Of a DNA stretch of 64,000 bases, positions 34,145 to 42,491 are shown in pieces (position 1 is the stretch's first letter; each line of letters begins with the position of its first letter). The DNA lies in contig JAWKHH010000004.1 of assembly GCA_041394945.1 (NCBI GenBank), forward strand, positions 248,001 through 312,000. The letters are read 5' to 3'. The notes beneath the pieces are model-generated. The model was not told the DNA's origin. It did not search any database and saw only the letters and a list, made by a program, of their open reading frames with translations. Origin of the DNA: Bryobacteraceae bacterium (GTDB lineage Bacteria; Acidobacteriota; Terriglobia; Bryobacterales; Bryobacteraceae). A program made the translations under genes and the position numbers.

Positions 34145-35460
34145 CCGTTCTCTTCGTGTCATACTTCTTCCCGCCGGTCGGAGGCGCCGGTTCGCAGCGA
34201 TCCCAGAAATTTGTGAAGTTTCTGAGGAACCACGATATTGAGTTGGTAGTACTCGCAGGCCCGACCAGACTAAATGGCAGGTGGACACCAGGCGATGAGT
34301 CTCTTGAAGCAGACCTGCCGGCCGAAGTGTCGGTACACCGAATAGAGATCTGCGCGCGAACAAAACGAACGGTCGCGACGCGAGCCCAGAGGTGGTGTCG
34401 CATACCTTCGAAACATAGTAGGACATGGGCCGACGCTGCCGTCGAAACAGGTGCAGAGATTGGCAAAGGATGCGATCTGATCCTGGCAACAATGTCTCCC
34501 TTCGAAAGCGCAGAGGTTGGCCGTAGGCTTTCCTCGAGGCTAGGAGTGCCCTGGGTAGCAGATCTGCGTGACCCCTGGGCACTCGATGAGATGCAGGTGT
34601 ATCCAACAATAGTGCATCGGTGGATTGAAGAGCGGAAGATGGGTAGGGAACTGGAAACGGCTTCGCTCACGGTGATGAACACCCCAGAGGCGGCTCATGT
34701 CGCACGAAGGGCATTCCCATCTTTGGCCGGACGGATTATCTCGATTCCAAATGGCTTCGATGACGAGGATTTTTCCGGTCCGGTTCCCGCAACTTCGGCC
34801 GATACGTTCCGGATCGTGCACGCCGGGGCGCTTCATACGGATCTAGCAATGCGGACTCGGCGCAGAAGTCTTCCAGCGCTGCTGGGAGGAACCGAGCCCA
34901 ATGTAAACTTCCTCACGAGGACTCACGTCTACCTACTACGGGCCCTCGAGCGGTGGTTTCGAGACTGCCCGGAGGCGAGAGGCGTCTGTGAGGTTATTCT
35001 CGCTGGAGAAACGACTGCAGCTGATCGGTACGTTGTTACGGAGTCTTCGATCTCAGAAATTATCACGTTGACCGGTTACAGAAGTCATGTAGACACCCTA
35101 GCACTGGTTCGCCAGGCTGACTTGCTGTTCTTGCCGATGCACACACTTCCACCTGACAGGCGCGCAAGAATCGTTCCAGGCAAAACGTACGAGTATATGG
35201 CGTCTGGGCGCCCGATATTGGCAGCCGTGCCGGAGGGAGATGCCCGGGACATTCTGACCGAATGCGGCACTGCCTTTGTCACGTGGCCGGATGACGTCGA
35301 CAGGATGGTGGAGATCATCAATAGGGTGTATCGAGCATGGGTGGGCAGCGAACCGCTCCCATTGCCGACACGCGCCGTGAGGACGATGTATGAGCGGAGA
35401 GTGTTGGCCGCTACTATGGCACAAGCGTTAAGAAGGGCGGCGTCCGGTGACTACGTCTAG
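34138..35460 (+). CDS. GT4-like glycosyltransferase
   Basis: 440 residues from ATG 34138. The GT-B N-terminal fold shows as VLFVSYFFPPVGGAGSQRSQ and VADLRDPWALDEM. The donor domain includes IISIPNGFDDEDF, VEILAG-like strands (CEVILAGETTAADRY), ITLTGYRSHVDTLALVRQAD and PGKTYEYMASGRPILAAVPE. The last segment corresponds to the EX7E-type region of GT4 enzymes. Overlaps with both neighbours show tight operon coupling. The transferred sugar is unknown. Confidence 0.82.
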   Translation: MLTVLFVSYFFPPVGGAGSQRSQKFVKFLRNHDIELVVLAGPTRLNGRWTPGDESLEADLPAEVSVHRIEICARTKRTVATRAQRWCRIPSKHSRTWADAAVETGAEIGKGCDLILATMSPFESAEVGRRLSSRLGVPWVADLRDPWALDEMQVYPTIVHRWIEERKMGRELETASLTVMNTPEAAHVARRAFPSLAGRIISIPNGFDDEDFSGPVPATSADTFRIVHAGALHTDLAMRTRRRSLPALLGGTEPNVNFLTRTHVYLLRALERWFRDCPEARGVCEVILAGETTAADRYVVTESSISEIITLTGYRSHVDTLALVRQADLLFLPMHTLPPDRRARIVPGKTYEYMASGRPILAAVPEGDARDILTECGTAFVTWPDDVDRMVEIINRVYRAWVGSEPLPLPTRAVRTMYERRVLAATMAQALRRAASGDYV

Positions 35461-36274
35461 GAAACGCAGAGTAAAACATATTGGCACCGCATTCTTCGGA
35501 GCAGCTGTTGTCGCCTGCGCGGTCGCGACAGGGGGGCGGATCGGGTTGGCTATCTCAATGGCCATTGCGACAGTCATCGGGCTGCAATGTTTAGTGGCTC
35601 TCAGGCGCACCGAATCGGTTATCGCTGAGATCCGGGACCAACAGAGCTGGTACGGCCCAGATGTCCGAGCATCGATTTGGCTTGGGCAGCTATTAGGAGA
35701 TGAGGCCCTCCGCCTGCCGTTTGGTGGAATGGCGATCGAGTCGGATGCTGCTGCGCACTTAGTGTCAGTGGTCCTGGCGACAAAGCCAAGTGTTGTCGTT
35801 GAATTAGGCAGTGGTGTATCAACCGTGGCGATAGCCCTCGCCCTTCGAAGAGTCGGGTCGGGTAAGCTCTGGTCGTTTGACCACGAAGCAGGCTATGCAC
35901 GCAAGACGGCCGATCGGCTATTGAGGGAGGGCTTAACGGATTGGGTTGATCTGACATGTGCTCCATTGAAATGCCTTACCCTAGACGGGGTAACATATCC
36001 TTGGTACGACCCACAGAAGTTCGGCACGGTCGGGCGCATTGATCTCCTGGTGGTCGATGGGCCGCCTGGCTGGATACATCCGGATGCGCGTTACCCAGCG
36101 CTATCGGTACTCAAGGAGAAACTCGGCACTGCAGCGGTTATTGTCTTGGATGACGCGTGCCGACCTCAAGAACGACGTATCGCGGCCAAGTGGCTTCGAG
36201 ACCTGCCTGGCTATGAGCAGGTCGACCTGTCCTGCCGAAAAGGCACGGTACTGCTACGGCCTCGAGGAGCGTGA
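35447..36274 (+). CDS. Membrane-anchored class I SAM-dependent methyltransferase
   Basis: 275 residues. One or two N-terminal membrane segments (GTAFFGAAVVACAVATGGRI, GLAISMAIATVIGLQCLVAL) precede a methyltransferase core. Motif I is VVELGSGVSTVAIALAL; LWSFDHEAGYA (motif II acidic) and LLVVDGPPGW (motif IV) follow. The architecture resembles caffeoyl-CoA/FkbM-type O-methyltransferases; a sugar hydroxyl of the lipid-linked repeat unit is a plausible substrate. GTG start overlaps the glycosyltransferase end, and its stop overlaps the flippase start (GTGA). Confidence 0.75.
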   Translation: MTTSRKRRVKHIGTAFFGAAVVACAVATGGRIGLAISMAIATVIGLQCLVALRRTESVIAEIRDQQSWYGPDVRASIWLGQLLGDEALRLPFGGMAIESDAAAHLVSVVLATKPSVVVELGSGVSTVAIALALRRVGSGKLWSFDHEAGYARKTADRLLREGLTDWVDLTCAPLKCLTLDGVTYPWYDPQKFGTVGRIDLLVVDGPPGWIHPDARYPALSVLKEKLGTAAVIVLDDACRPQERRIAAKWLRDLPGYEQVDLSCRKGTVLLRPRGA

Positions 36275-37725
36275 CGTTGGTCGGACGATTCGGCACCGCC
36301 GTTTCGTGGAGCGGAGTTGCGGCAATTTCGGCAAACCTCCTCGGACTGGCTCGGATTTCCGCACTTTCGCGACTACTTCCTGCCGATGCGTTTGGCTTAG
36401 TCGGCTTGGCTCTGACCGTCACTGCAGCATTGGCGACCATAGCGAACTTCAGCGGTGTGGGCCTGCTCTTCGCGCCCGACAGGCAAGAGCGAGACGAGGA
36501 CCTGCACTCCATTGCGGACGCCTGCTGGACCTTAGAGGTCCTGCGAGGCGTCACCGTGTCGGGCCTGATGGTACTGGCAGCTTACCCGTTGTCGACGGCG
36601 CTTGGAAACCAAGCCCTTGCGCCAGTGATCCTTACGCTCGCCGTGGGGCATGCGCTGGGAGGACTTACGAATCTGGGTCTTGCCATAGATCGGCGATCCC
36701 TTAGGCTTGCTGCGCCCTCTATTCACAGACTGCTTTCGGAGCTGTTCACAACGGCAATCACAGTAGGCCTAGCGATATATCTACGCGACGTTCGCGCTTT
36801 AGTATGGGGACACGTCGCGGGCTCGGTCGGAGCGGTATTCCTTTCTTACGCCCTACATTCCTTCCGTCCCAAACTCTTGTGGGAACCGACGCTTATTCGA
36901 AAGCGATGGCGTTTTGGCTTGGATCTACTGCTCATCGGGCTGTTGACCTTCATTACGAGTCAGTTCGACAATCTAGTTATCGCAAGACTGCTCAGCGTCA
37001 CAGAGCTCGGAGTGTACCTCTTGACATATCGTTTGGCGAGCGTACCCGTTGAGCTCTATGCGCAAGTTGTCTCGCCAGTGCTATTGCCCGCCGTCAGAGC
37101 TGCAGGCGACACGGGCGCGGTTCTTGGCCAAGTGTTCCGAAGTGGTTTTCCTCTTGGGGTCGCATATTTTGGAGCGACGTCACTGGGATTAGGAATTACC
37201 GCGGACGTCGCTGTTAGAGTAGTTCTGGGCCCCCAGTGGTCAGCCGTCGCCGAGCTGTTGCCATATATGGTCTGGGTGGGCTTCCTTCGAGGTCTGTCCC
37301 ACCTTTGCAGTCCGGTGCTGCTTGGCTTGGGCCTCTCTGCGGGCGACCTACGGGGAAAGCTTCTCGAAGTGCTGGTGTTCATGCCGTCAGTCGTGATAGG
37401 TGTGGCATGGTGGGGCACGCTCGGTGCAGCATATGCAGGCATAGTCAGCTATTTGACGGCGGCAATTATTAGAGTCGTACTTCTGAACGATGCAGGTAAG
37501 GAATGCTTCCCGTCACGTTGGCGACCCGCCGCCAAAAGCTTGGCGATTGTGCTGGCAGCATACGTAGGGTATGCGCTGTCGTTGCGATGGGGGCTTCCGA
37601 GGGTACTCGCCACGACGGTCTACTTCGCCTCCTGTATCTGGGCGATAGGTTCTTCTAGTCCTGTTTCCCGCCTTGCGCTCGCCTCAGTGAATAGCCGACG
37701 GGGTAAATGTCCTACAGAGAGCTAG
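36271..37725 (+). CDS. Polysaccharide repeat-unit flippase (Wzx-like, MVF/PST family)
   Basis: 484 residues with about 12-14 hydrophobic helices. The N-terminus GTAVSWSGVAAISANLLGLA and RISALSRLLPADAFGLVGLA is characteristic of lipopolysaccharide/exopolysaccharide flippases (Polysacc_synt family). It is followed by LLIGLLTFITSQFDNLVIAR. It would move undecaprenyl-linked repeat units across the inner membrane for the Wzy-like polymerase at 30717. GTG 36271 overlaps the methyltransferase stop. Confidence 0.85.
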   Translation: MTLVGRFGTAVSWSGVAAISANLLGLARISALSRLLPADAFGLVGLALTVTAALATIANFSGVGLLFAPDRQERDEDLHSIADACWTLEVLRGVTVSGLMVLAAYPLSTALGNQALAPVILTLAVGHALGGLTNLGLAIDRRSLRLAAPSIHRLLSELFTTAITVGLAIYLRDVRALVWGHVAGSVGAVFLSYALHSFRPKLLWEPTLIRKRWRFGLDLLLIGLLTFITSQFDNLVIARLLSVTELGVYLLTYRLASVPVELYAQVVSPVLLPAVRAAGDTGAVLGQVFRSGFPLGVAYFGATSLGLGITADVAVRVVLGPQWSAVAELLPYMVWVGFLRGLSHLCSPVLLGLGLSAGDLRGKLLEVLVFMPSVVIGVAWWGTLGAAYAGIVSYLTAAIIRVVLLNDAGKECFPSRWRPAAKSLAIVLAAYVGYALSLRWGLPRVLATTVYFASCIWAIGSSSPVSRLALASVNSRRGKCPTES

Positions 37726-37776
37726 CACAGACGCGTTGCGCCAGCGCGATCACTCGACTCTTCAGGAAACCAGCCA

Positions 37777-38643
37777 ATGCATACCATATACACCGTTGTC
37801 ACACCTGTGCGAGACGAAGCCTTGTACTTGCCCCAAACGATCCAATGTATGGTCAACCAGACAGTTCGTCCAGTCGAATGGGTAGTTGTTAATGACGGCT
37901 CGACGGACGACACCGGAAACGTGATTGACGAAGCGGCCAAAAGAAACTCGTGGATCCGAGCGGTGCACCGAGCCAACAGAGGTTATCGTGAAGCCGGAGG
38001 TGGAGTGGTGCAAGCGTTCAACGAGGGCTATTCGACCCTGAGCCACAAAGAGTGGGACTTCGTCGTTAAGCTGGACGGCGATCTGACGTTTGAACCAGAC
38101 TACTTCGAGCGTTGCTTTGAACGGTTTGCAGAAAATGAACGACTTGGTGTCGGCGGTGGCGCCATTTATCATAACATAAAGGGTGCGCTGGAAATTGAGA
38201 CGTGTCCTCGTTTCCACGTACGAGGAGCCACGAAGATTTACCGCAGAGCATGCTGGGAGGCGCTTGGAGGGTTGCTGCCGTCTGCGGGTTGGGATACCTT
38301 GGATGAAGTTAAAGCGCAGATGCGTGGATGGCGTACTGAGTCGTTCGTGGACTTAATGGTAACGCATCATCGCATAACCGGGGCAGCTGACGGAGGATGG
38401 AGAAATTCAGTCAAAAACGGAAGAGGCAGCTTTGTTGTAGGATATCATCCGCTCTATATCGCAGTCAGGTGTATGTCCGGATTGCTAAGACCTCCCATCG
38501 TAGTTGGTTCAATCGGATTGGCCTACGGCTATATCCGGGCCTTGCTCGACGGTACCGACCAAGTGAGCGATCGGGAAGTGATTTCATATGTACGAAATCA
38601 ACAGCTTCGCAGGCTTACCGGCCGGAGTACGATGTGGCGGTAG
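37777..38643 (+). CDS. Family 2 glycosyltransferase
   Basis: 288 residues. The GT-A nucleotide-binding fold is clear: YTVVTPVRDEALYLPQTIQC, EWVVVNDGSTDDTGNVIDEA and the DxD-type FVVKLDGDLTFEPDYFER. The C-terminus carries a hydrophobic stretch (VGSIGLAYGYIRALL). Starts at ATG 37777. This gene is visibly AT-richer than the left part of the island (27 of 60 bases are G or C at 38161-38220). The acceptor and sugar are not known. Confidence 0.85.
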   Translation: MHTIYTVVTPVRDEALYLPQTIQCMVNQTVRPVEWVVVNDGSTDDTGNVIDEAAKRNSWIRAVHRANRGYREAGGGVVQAFNEGYSTLSHKEWDFVVKLDGDLTFEPDYFERCFERFAENERLGVGGGAIYHNIKGALEIETCPRFHVRGATKIYRRACWEALGGLLPSAGWDTLDEVKAQMRGWRTESFVDLMVTHHRITGAADGGWRNSVKNGRGSFVVGYHPLYIAVRCMSGLLRPPIVVGSIGLAYGYIRALLDGTDQVSDREVISYVRNQQLRRLTGRSTMWR

Positions 38644-38660
38644 ATGAATTGGGAGGGGGA

Positions 38661-39650
38661 ATGCTGATCTCGGTCGTCTATGTCAACTGGAACTCTACGA
38701 AGTACTTGCGCGGCTCAATCAAGTCCGTTTATGACCATACGGCAGAGTTGGAGCCCGAAATCGTCGTAATAGACAATGCTTCACCCGACCGGGATATAGC
38801 CAGCATCGTGGGGGAATTCCCTAATGTCAGAATCATGCAGATGGATTGTAATGTCGGCTTTGCGGTCGCGAACAACATTGGTGCCAGGGCAGCGCGTGGT
38901 AAATGGTTGGTGTTTTTGAACCCCGACACGATTGTACTTCCTGGAGCGTTTGACACAATGCTGGAGTCCGGCCTCAGTTTGCCTCGCGTCGGTATACTCG
39001 GCGCGAAATTGTACAACGAAGATCTATCGTTGCAACTAACTGCGATTAGAGCGTTTCCTACTATCGTCAACCAAGTATTCAACGCCGCGATACTGCAGCG
39101 GGCCTGGCCAAGCTGCTGGCTTTGGGACGATCGAGCCCTCTTGCGGGATAGCACTACGGCCGCCCCCGTCGACGGGATTTCCGGTGCTTGCATGATGCTT
39201 GCGCGGGACGTGTTCATGCAGGTCGGGGGTTTTTGTGAAGACTACTTCATGTATGGCGAGGATGTAGACATCTGTTACCGAGTAAGAGCCGCAGGTTATG
39301 ACAACTATCTGATACCTAATGCTAGAATTGTGCACTACGGCGGAGCTAGCAGCAAGCGCCAGAAGTCTGAGCAGTGGGCAGTACAGTGGATGATGAGGTC
39401 ACGGTACCTGTATTTCACAAAGACACGAGGAACAGTGTACGCGATGATGTTTAGGCTGATCATGGGCTGCGCGTCAGCTGTTCGGCTCATTCTTATACAT
39501 GGTACGGCAGTGGTGTGCTCGTATGACAGGGATCTACAGTACGCCGGGGAAAAGTGGAAGGCCGTTCTGAAGTGGGCGTTCGGCTTTGGGGAAGTCGTTT
39601 TGCCGGCCGAGAGACGCCGGCCGACGCGACTAGAGAGAGGGTCTGCGTGA
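38661..39650 (+). CDS. Family 2 glycosyltransferase, rhamnosyltransferase-like (WbbL type)
   Basis: 329 residues. SVVYVNWNSTKYLRGSIKSV, IVVIDNASPDRD, NVGFAVANNIGARAARGKWL and FLNPDTIVLPGAF form the GT2 donor site; FMYGEDVDICYRVRAAGY carries the ED catalytic motif. The start at ATG 38661 is chosen because a GGGAGGGGG sequence lies directly before it, although the frame is open upstream across the preceding gene. Similar in type to the partial glycosyltransferase at the left window edge. Confidence 0.85.
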   Translation: MLISVVYVNWNSTKYLRGSIKSVYDHTAELEPEIVVIDNASPDRDIASIVGEFPNVRIMQMDCNVGFAVANNIGARAARGKWLVFLNPDTIVLPGAFDTMLESGLSLPRVGILGAKLYNEDLSLQLTAIRAFPTIVNQVFNAAILQRAWPSCWLWDDRALLRDSTTAAPVDGISGACMMLARDVFMQVGGFCEDYFMYGEDVDICYRVRAAGYDNYLIPNARIVHYGGASSKRQKSEQWAVQWMMRSRYLYFTKTRGTVYAMMFRLIMGCASAVRLILIHGTAVVCSYDRDLQYAGEKWKAVLKWAFGFGEVVLPAERRRPTRLERGSA

Positions 39651-39702
39651 TGGCGAGACGGGGGGGTACCGTATCATCATTTGACCCCGACTTGAGACCG
39701 GT

Positions 39703-40743
39703 GTGTCTTTCCGAATCATAGATCCGGTCGCTCAGCCACAAACATGGAATGAAACCATTGGTTCATTCCATGCTGCCGACGTTTTTCATTCATCAGAATG
39801 GGCGCGTCTGTTGGCTGCTTGCTACGGGTACCAGGCATGCTATGCTGTCCATTTCTGTGGCGGCTGCCCAGTCGCGGCGCTGCCAGTCAGCCATGTAGCA
39901 AGCGTGATAACTGGTCGGCGCGGGGTGAGCGTCCCGTTCAGCGATTCGTGTCAAGTGCTCACACGCCGTGGAGCGCCACTTGAGATTATCGACAGAATAT
40001 TGCGCTTCGGGGAAGAAGAGGACTGGAGGTACTTGGAATTACGGGGAGCGGCGGATGTCGAACGAGGGGCAATCGTTTCAGACACGTTTTTCCAGCACAC
40101 GTTAAGTCTTGAGGGGACTGAATGCGTATTGTTCGCGGGATTGGATCGCTCGCACCGGCGTAACGTTCGAAAGGCGGTACAAAGGGGAGTTGAGGTGCAG
40201 TGTCTCGATACTCAGGCAGGAATCGACGAGTACTTTCGGCTCCATTGCGTGACTCGGAGGCGCCACGGCCTCCCACCGCAGCCATACCGGTTCTTTCGGC
40301 TGTTGCACGACCTGCTCATACGCCGAGGGCTGGGAATCATCGTGCTGGCACGGGCGAAGGGCAGATACGTGGCGGGTGCGGTCTGCCTTAATTTCAATCA
40401 CAATGCGATCTACAAGTATGGAGCTTCCGATGGTGCGTTTCACGCCTTGCGGCCGAACAATCTTGTGATTTGGCAGGCGATACGTTATTTTCGCGCAGCT
40501 GGGGCAAAGACGTTTTCGTTCGGGCGAACGGATCCGGCGGATGAAGGGCTTCTGAGATTCAAGCGAGGCTGGGGAGCACATGAATCCTCTCTTCTGTACC
40601 ACCGCATACCGATTGGTCGTTATACCGTCTCGACGTCTGCAAGGCGGTCGCTGTATCATCGGGTCGGCGGCGAAGTCTTTCGCCGCCTGCCTATTCCTGT
40701 TCTGCGTACCATCGGTTGTCTGGCCTATCCACATCTTGGCTAG
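39703..40743 (+). CDS. FemAB-like GNAT-family protein of the exosortase/PEP-CTERM type
   Basis: 346 residues. HAADVFHSSEWARLLAACYG and the later LDRSHRRNVRKAVQRGVEVQ, RRRHGLPPQPYRFFR, KGRYVAGAVCLNF and NNLVIWQAIRYFRAAGAKTF, then FSFGRTDPADEGLLRFKRGW match FemAB-type acyltransferases that accompany PEP-CTERM/exosortase polysaccharide loci (known genomic association). It may transfer an aminoacyl or acyl group to the glycan. GTG start at 39703. An IS1380 element is inserted 6 bases after the stop codon, so downstream genes may now be separated from its transcript. Confidence 0.78.
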   Translation: MSFRIIDPVAQPQTWNETIGSFHAADVFHSSEWARLLAACYGYQACYAVHFCGGCPVAALPVSHVASVITGRRGVSVPFSDSCQVLTRRGAPLEIIDRILRFGEEEDWRYLELRGAADVERGAIVSDTFFQHTLSLEGTECVLFAGLDRSHRRNVRKAVQRGVEVQCLDTQAGIDEYFRLHCVTRRRHGLPPQPYRFFRLLHDLLIRRGLGIIVLARAKGRYVAGAVCLNFNHNAIYKYGASDGAFHALRPNNLVIWQAIRYFRAAGAKTFSFGRTDPADEGLLRFKRGWGAHESSLLYHRIPIGRYTVSTSARRSLYHRVGGEVFRRLPIPVLRTIGCLAYPHLG

Positions 40744-40749
40744 AATGAA

Positions 40750-42373
40750 CCTAGATCCGGCAGTTGAGGTGGAGGCGGAGGCGTGAAGTGGCGGATACTC
40801 AATGGGATGAACGAGGAAAAGAGTGTTTCTGTTGTTCACCCAAAGGGTGAAGAGGAAGCCGGGGAGCTGGGGTATCCGGAGGCACGGCGGATCGAGACGT
40901 TCGGTGGCAGCGTGGAAGTGCGTTGGGCCGAGGACGGGGGGATGAGCTTGAACGGCCCGCTGACCTACTTCATCGAGTTCCTGAAGGTAACCGGGCTCTG
41001 GGAGCGGTTCGTGGAGAGCTGCCCGTTGAGCTACACCTCGCCGAACGCACCGAGCAAGAACGAAATCTTGGGAACGATCCTGTTCAGCGTGCTGAACGGG
41101 CATCGGCGATATGCGCATATCACGGGACTGCGAGGCGATGACGTATTGGCGAAGATGCTGGGGATCGAGCGATTCCGGAGCGAGGACAGCGTGCGGCGCG
41201 CGTTCGAGAAGCAGGAGGAAGAAACGCTGACGTTGTGGCTGGACCGGAGCATGAACGAGACGTACGAAACGCTGCTGGAGCAAGAGTGGATCCTGGATGT
41301 GGACGCCACGGTGAAGACGCTGTACGGCAGGCAAGAAGAGGCCAAGGTGGGTTACAACCCGGTGAAGCCGGGGCGGCCATCGCACGTGTACCACGCAATG
41401 TTGTTTACGGCGGCGAAGTTGATTCTGAATGTGGATGTGCAAGCGGGCAATCAGACGGCGAGCACCTACGGGGTGCCGACGCTGGTGGGGTGGCTGGAGG
41501 CGCGGGACCGGAAGTATTGGCCGAGTTTGGTGCGGGGTGATTGTGGCCACGGCAACGAGGAGTTGATGGCGGCGTGTGAGCAGCGGGAATTGGCCTACGT
41601 ATTCAAGTTGCGGCGGAGCAAGGGGGTCCAGGATCTGGTGCGGCAATTGAACCGGAGCGGAGCGGCATGGCGCCCGGCGGGGCAGGGCTGGGAAGGAGTG
41701 CTCCATCAGTTGCAGTTGCAAGGCTGGAGCCGAACCCGAACGGTGCTGGTGACCAGACGGCGCATCGAGAAGCCCGACCAGGCGCCTCCGACAAGTCAGT
41801 TGAGTCTGCCCGGAGTCGTGATCGAGCAGGGTCAGGGGCAGTGGTATGAGTACTCGGTCTTGGTCACCAACTGGGCCGAGAGTGACGTGAAGGCGATCGC
41901 CCAGATCTACCGGGATCGCGGTGACGCCGAGAACCAATTCGACGAGCTGAAGAATCAGTGGGGTTGGCGAGGATTCTCGACAGCGGATCTCAAGCGCAGC
42001 CAGTTGATGGCCCGGATCGTCGCGCTGATTTTCAACTGGTGGAGTATCTACACACGCATGGCCACCGGGCCCACCCACGGAGAAGCGATCACGACCCGGC
42101 CACTGCTGCAACAGGGTGTGGCCCGGGAAACCACGCACGCCAATCGTACACATCTCACGATCGCCAGCGTGCACGCCAAGGCCCGGAAGATCGCCCACTT
42201 ACTGACCAACATCAGCCGGTGGTTAGGGCAGTTCCTGAACCCTGCGGAGCAGTTGCCCGGGCGGGGCCGTTGGCCCTTGATCCTTGGTCGCATCTTTCAG
42301 GAGTTTGGCCGGTTCCCATTCCACCGGCCCGCCCCACAGGCCCAGTTGTCGTAGTTCAGCTGCCGGATTTAGG
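40750..42373 (+). mobile_element. Complete IS1380-family insertion sequence
   Basis: Terminal inverted repeats CCTAGATCCGGCAGTTGA (40750-40767) and TCAGCTGCCGGATTTAGG (42356-42373) match at 16 of 18 positions. The element is flanked by a perfect 5-base target duplication ATGAA (40745-40749 and 42374-42378). It is 1624 bp long with one intact transposase. Such intact ends indicate a recent insertion. Confidence 0.88.
40783..42354 (+). CDS. IS1380-family DDE transposase
   Basis: 523 residues spanning nearly the whole element. The DDE catalytic region can be followed: WILDVDATVKTLYGRQEEAK (first D), LVRGDCGHGNEELMAACEQR (second D) and YRDRGDAENQFDELKNQWGW (final E, in the YREKGxxE-type motif). 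This is the arrangement in the IS4/IS1380 group. It starts at GTG 40783; the frame is uninterrupted, so the element may be active. Confidence 0.9.
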   Translation: MKWRILNGMNEEKSVSVVHPKGEEEAGELGYPEARRIETFGGSVEVRWAEDGGMSLNGPLTYFIEFLKVTGLWERFVESCPLSYTSPNAPSKNEILGTILFSVLNGHRRYAHITGLRGDDVLAKMLGIERFRSEDSVRRAFEKQEEETLTLWLDRSMNETYETLLEQEWILDVDATVKTLYGRQEEAKVGYNPVKPGRPSHVYHAMLFTAAKLILNVDVQAGNQTASTYGVPTLVGWLEARDRKYWPSLVRGDCGHGNEELMAACEQRELAYVFKLRRSKGVQDLVRQLNRSGAAWRPAGQGWEGVLHQLQLQGWSRTRTVLVTRRRIEKPDQAPPTSQLSLPGVVIEQGQGQWYEYSVLVTNWAESDVKAIAQIYRDRGDAENQFDELKNQWGWRGFSTADLKRSQLMARIVALIFNWWSIYTRMATGPTHGEAITTRPLLQQGVARETTHANRTHLTIASVHAKARKIAHLLTNISRWLGQFLNPAEQLPGRGRWPLILGRIFQEFGRFPFHRPAPQAQLS

Positions 42374-42491
42374 ATGAATGAGCACCGCCGTATGAGTAGA
42401 AGACGGTGTGATCCCGGCCTTGTCTGAAGGCTTTCAACCGTGATCGGAGATCATCGGAGATACCCTGGCATCGGAGGGACGCGCGAGCAAG

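Noticed and set aside
40102..42198. 698-residue open frame on the minus strand
   Set aside because: It crosses the IS1380 boundary and is antisense to the FemAB-like gene and the transposase; no domain is recognisable.
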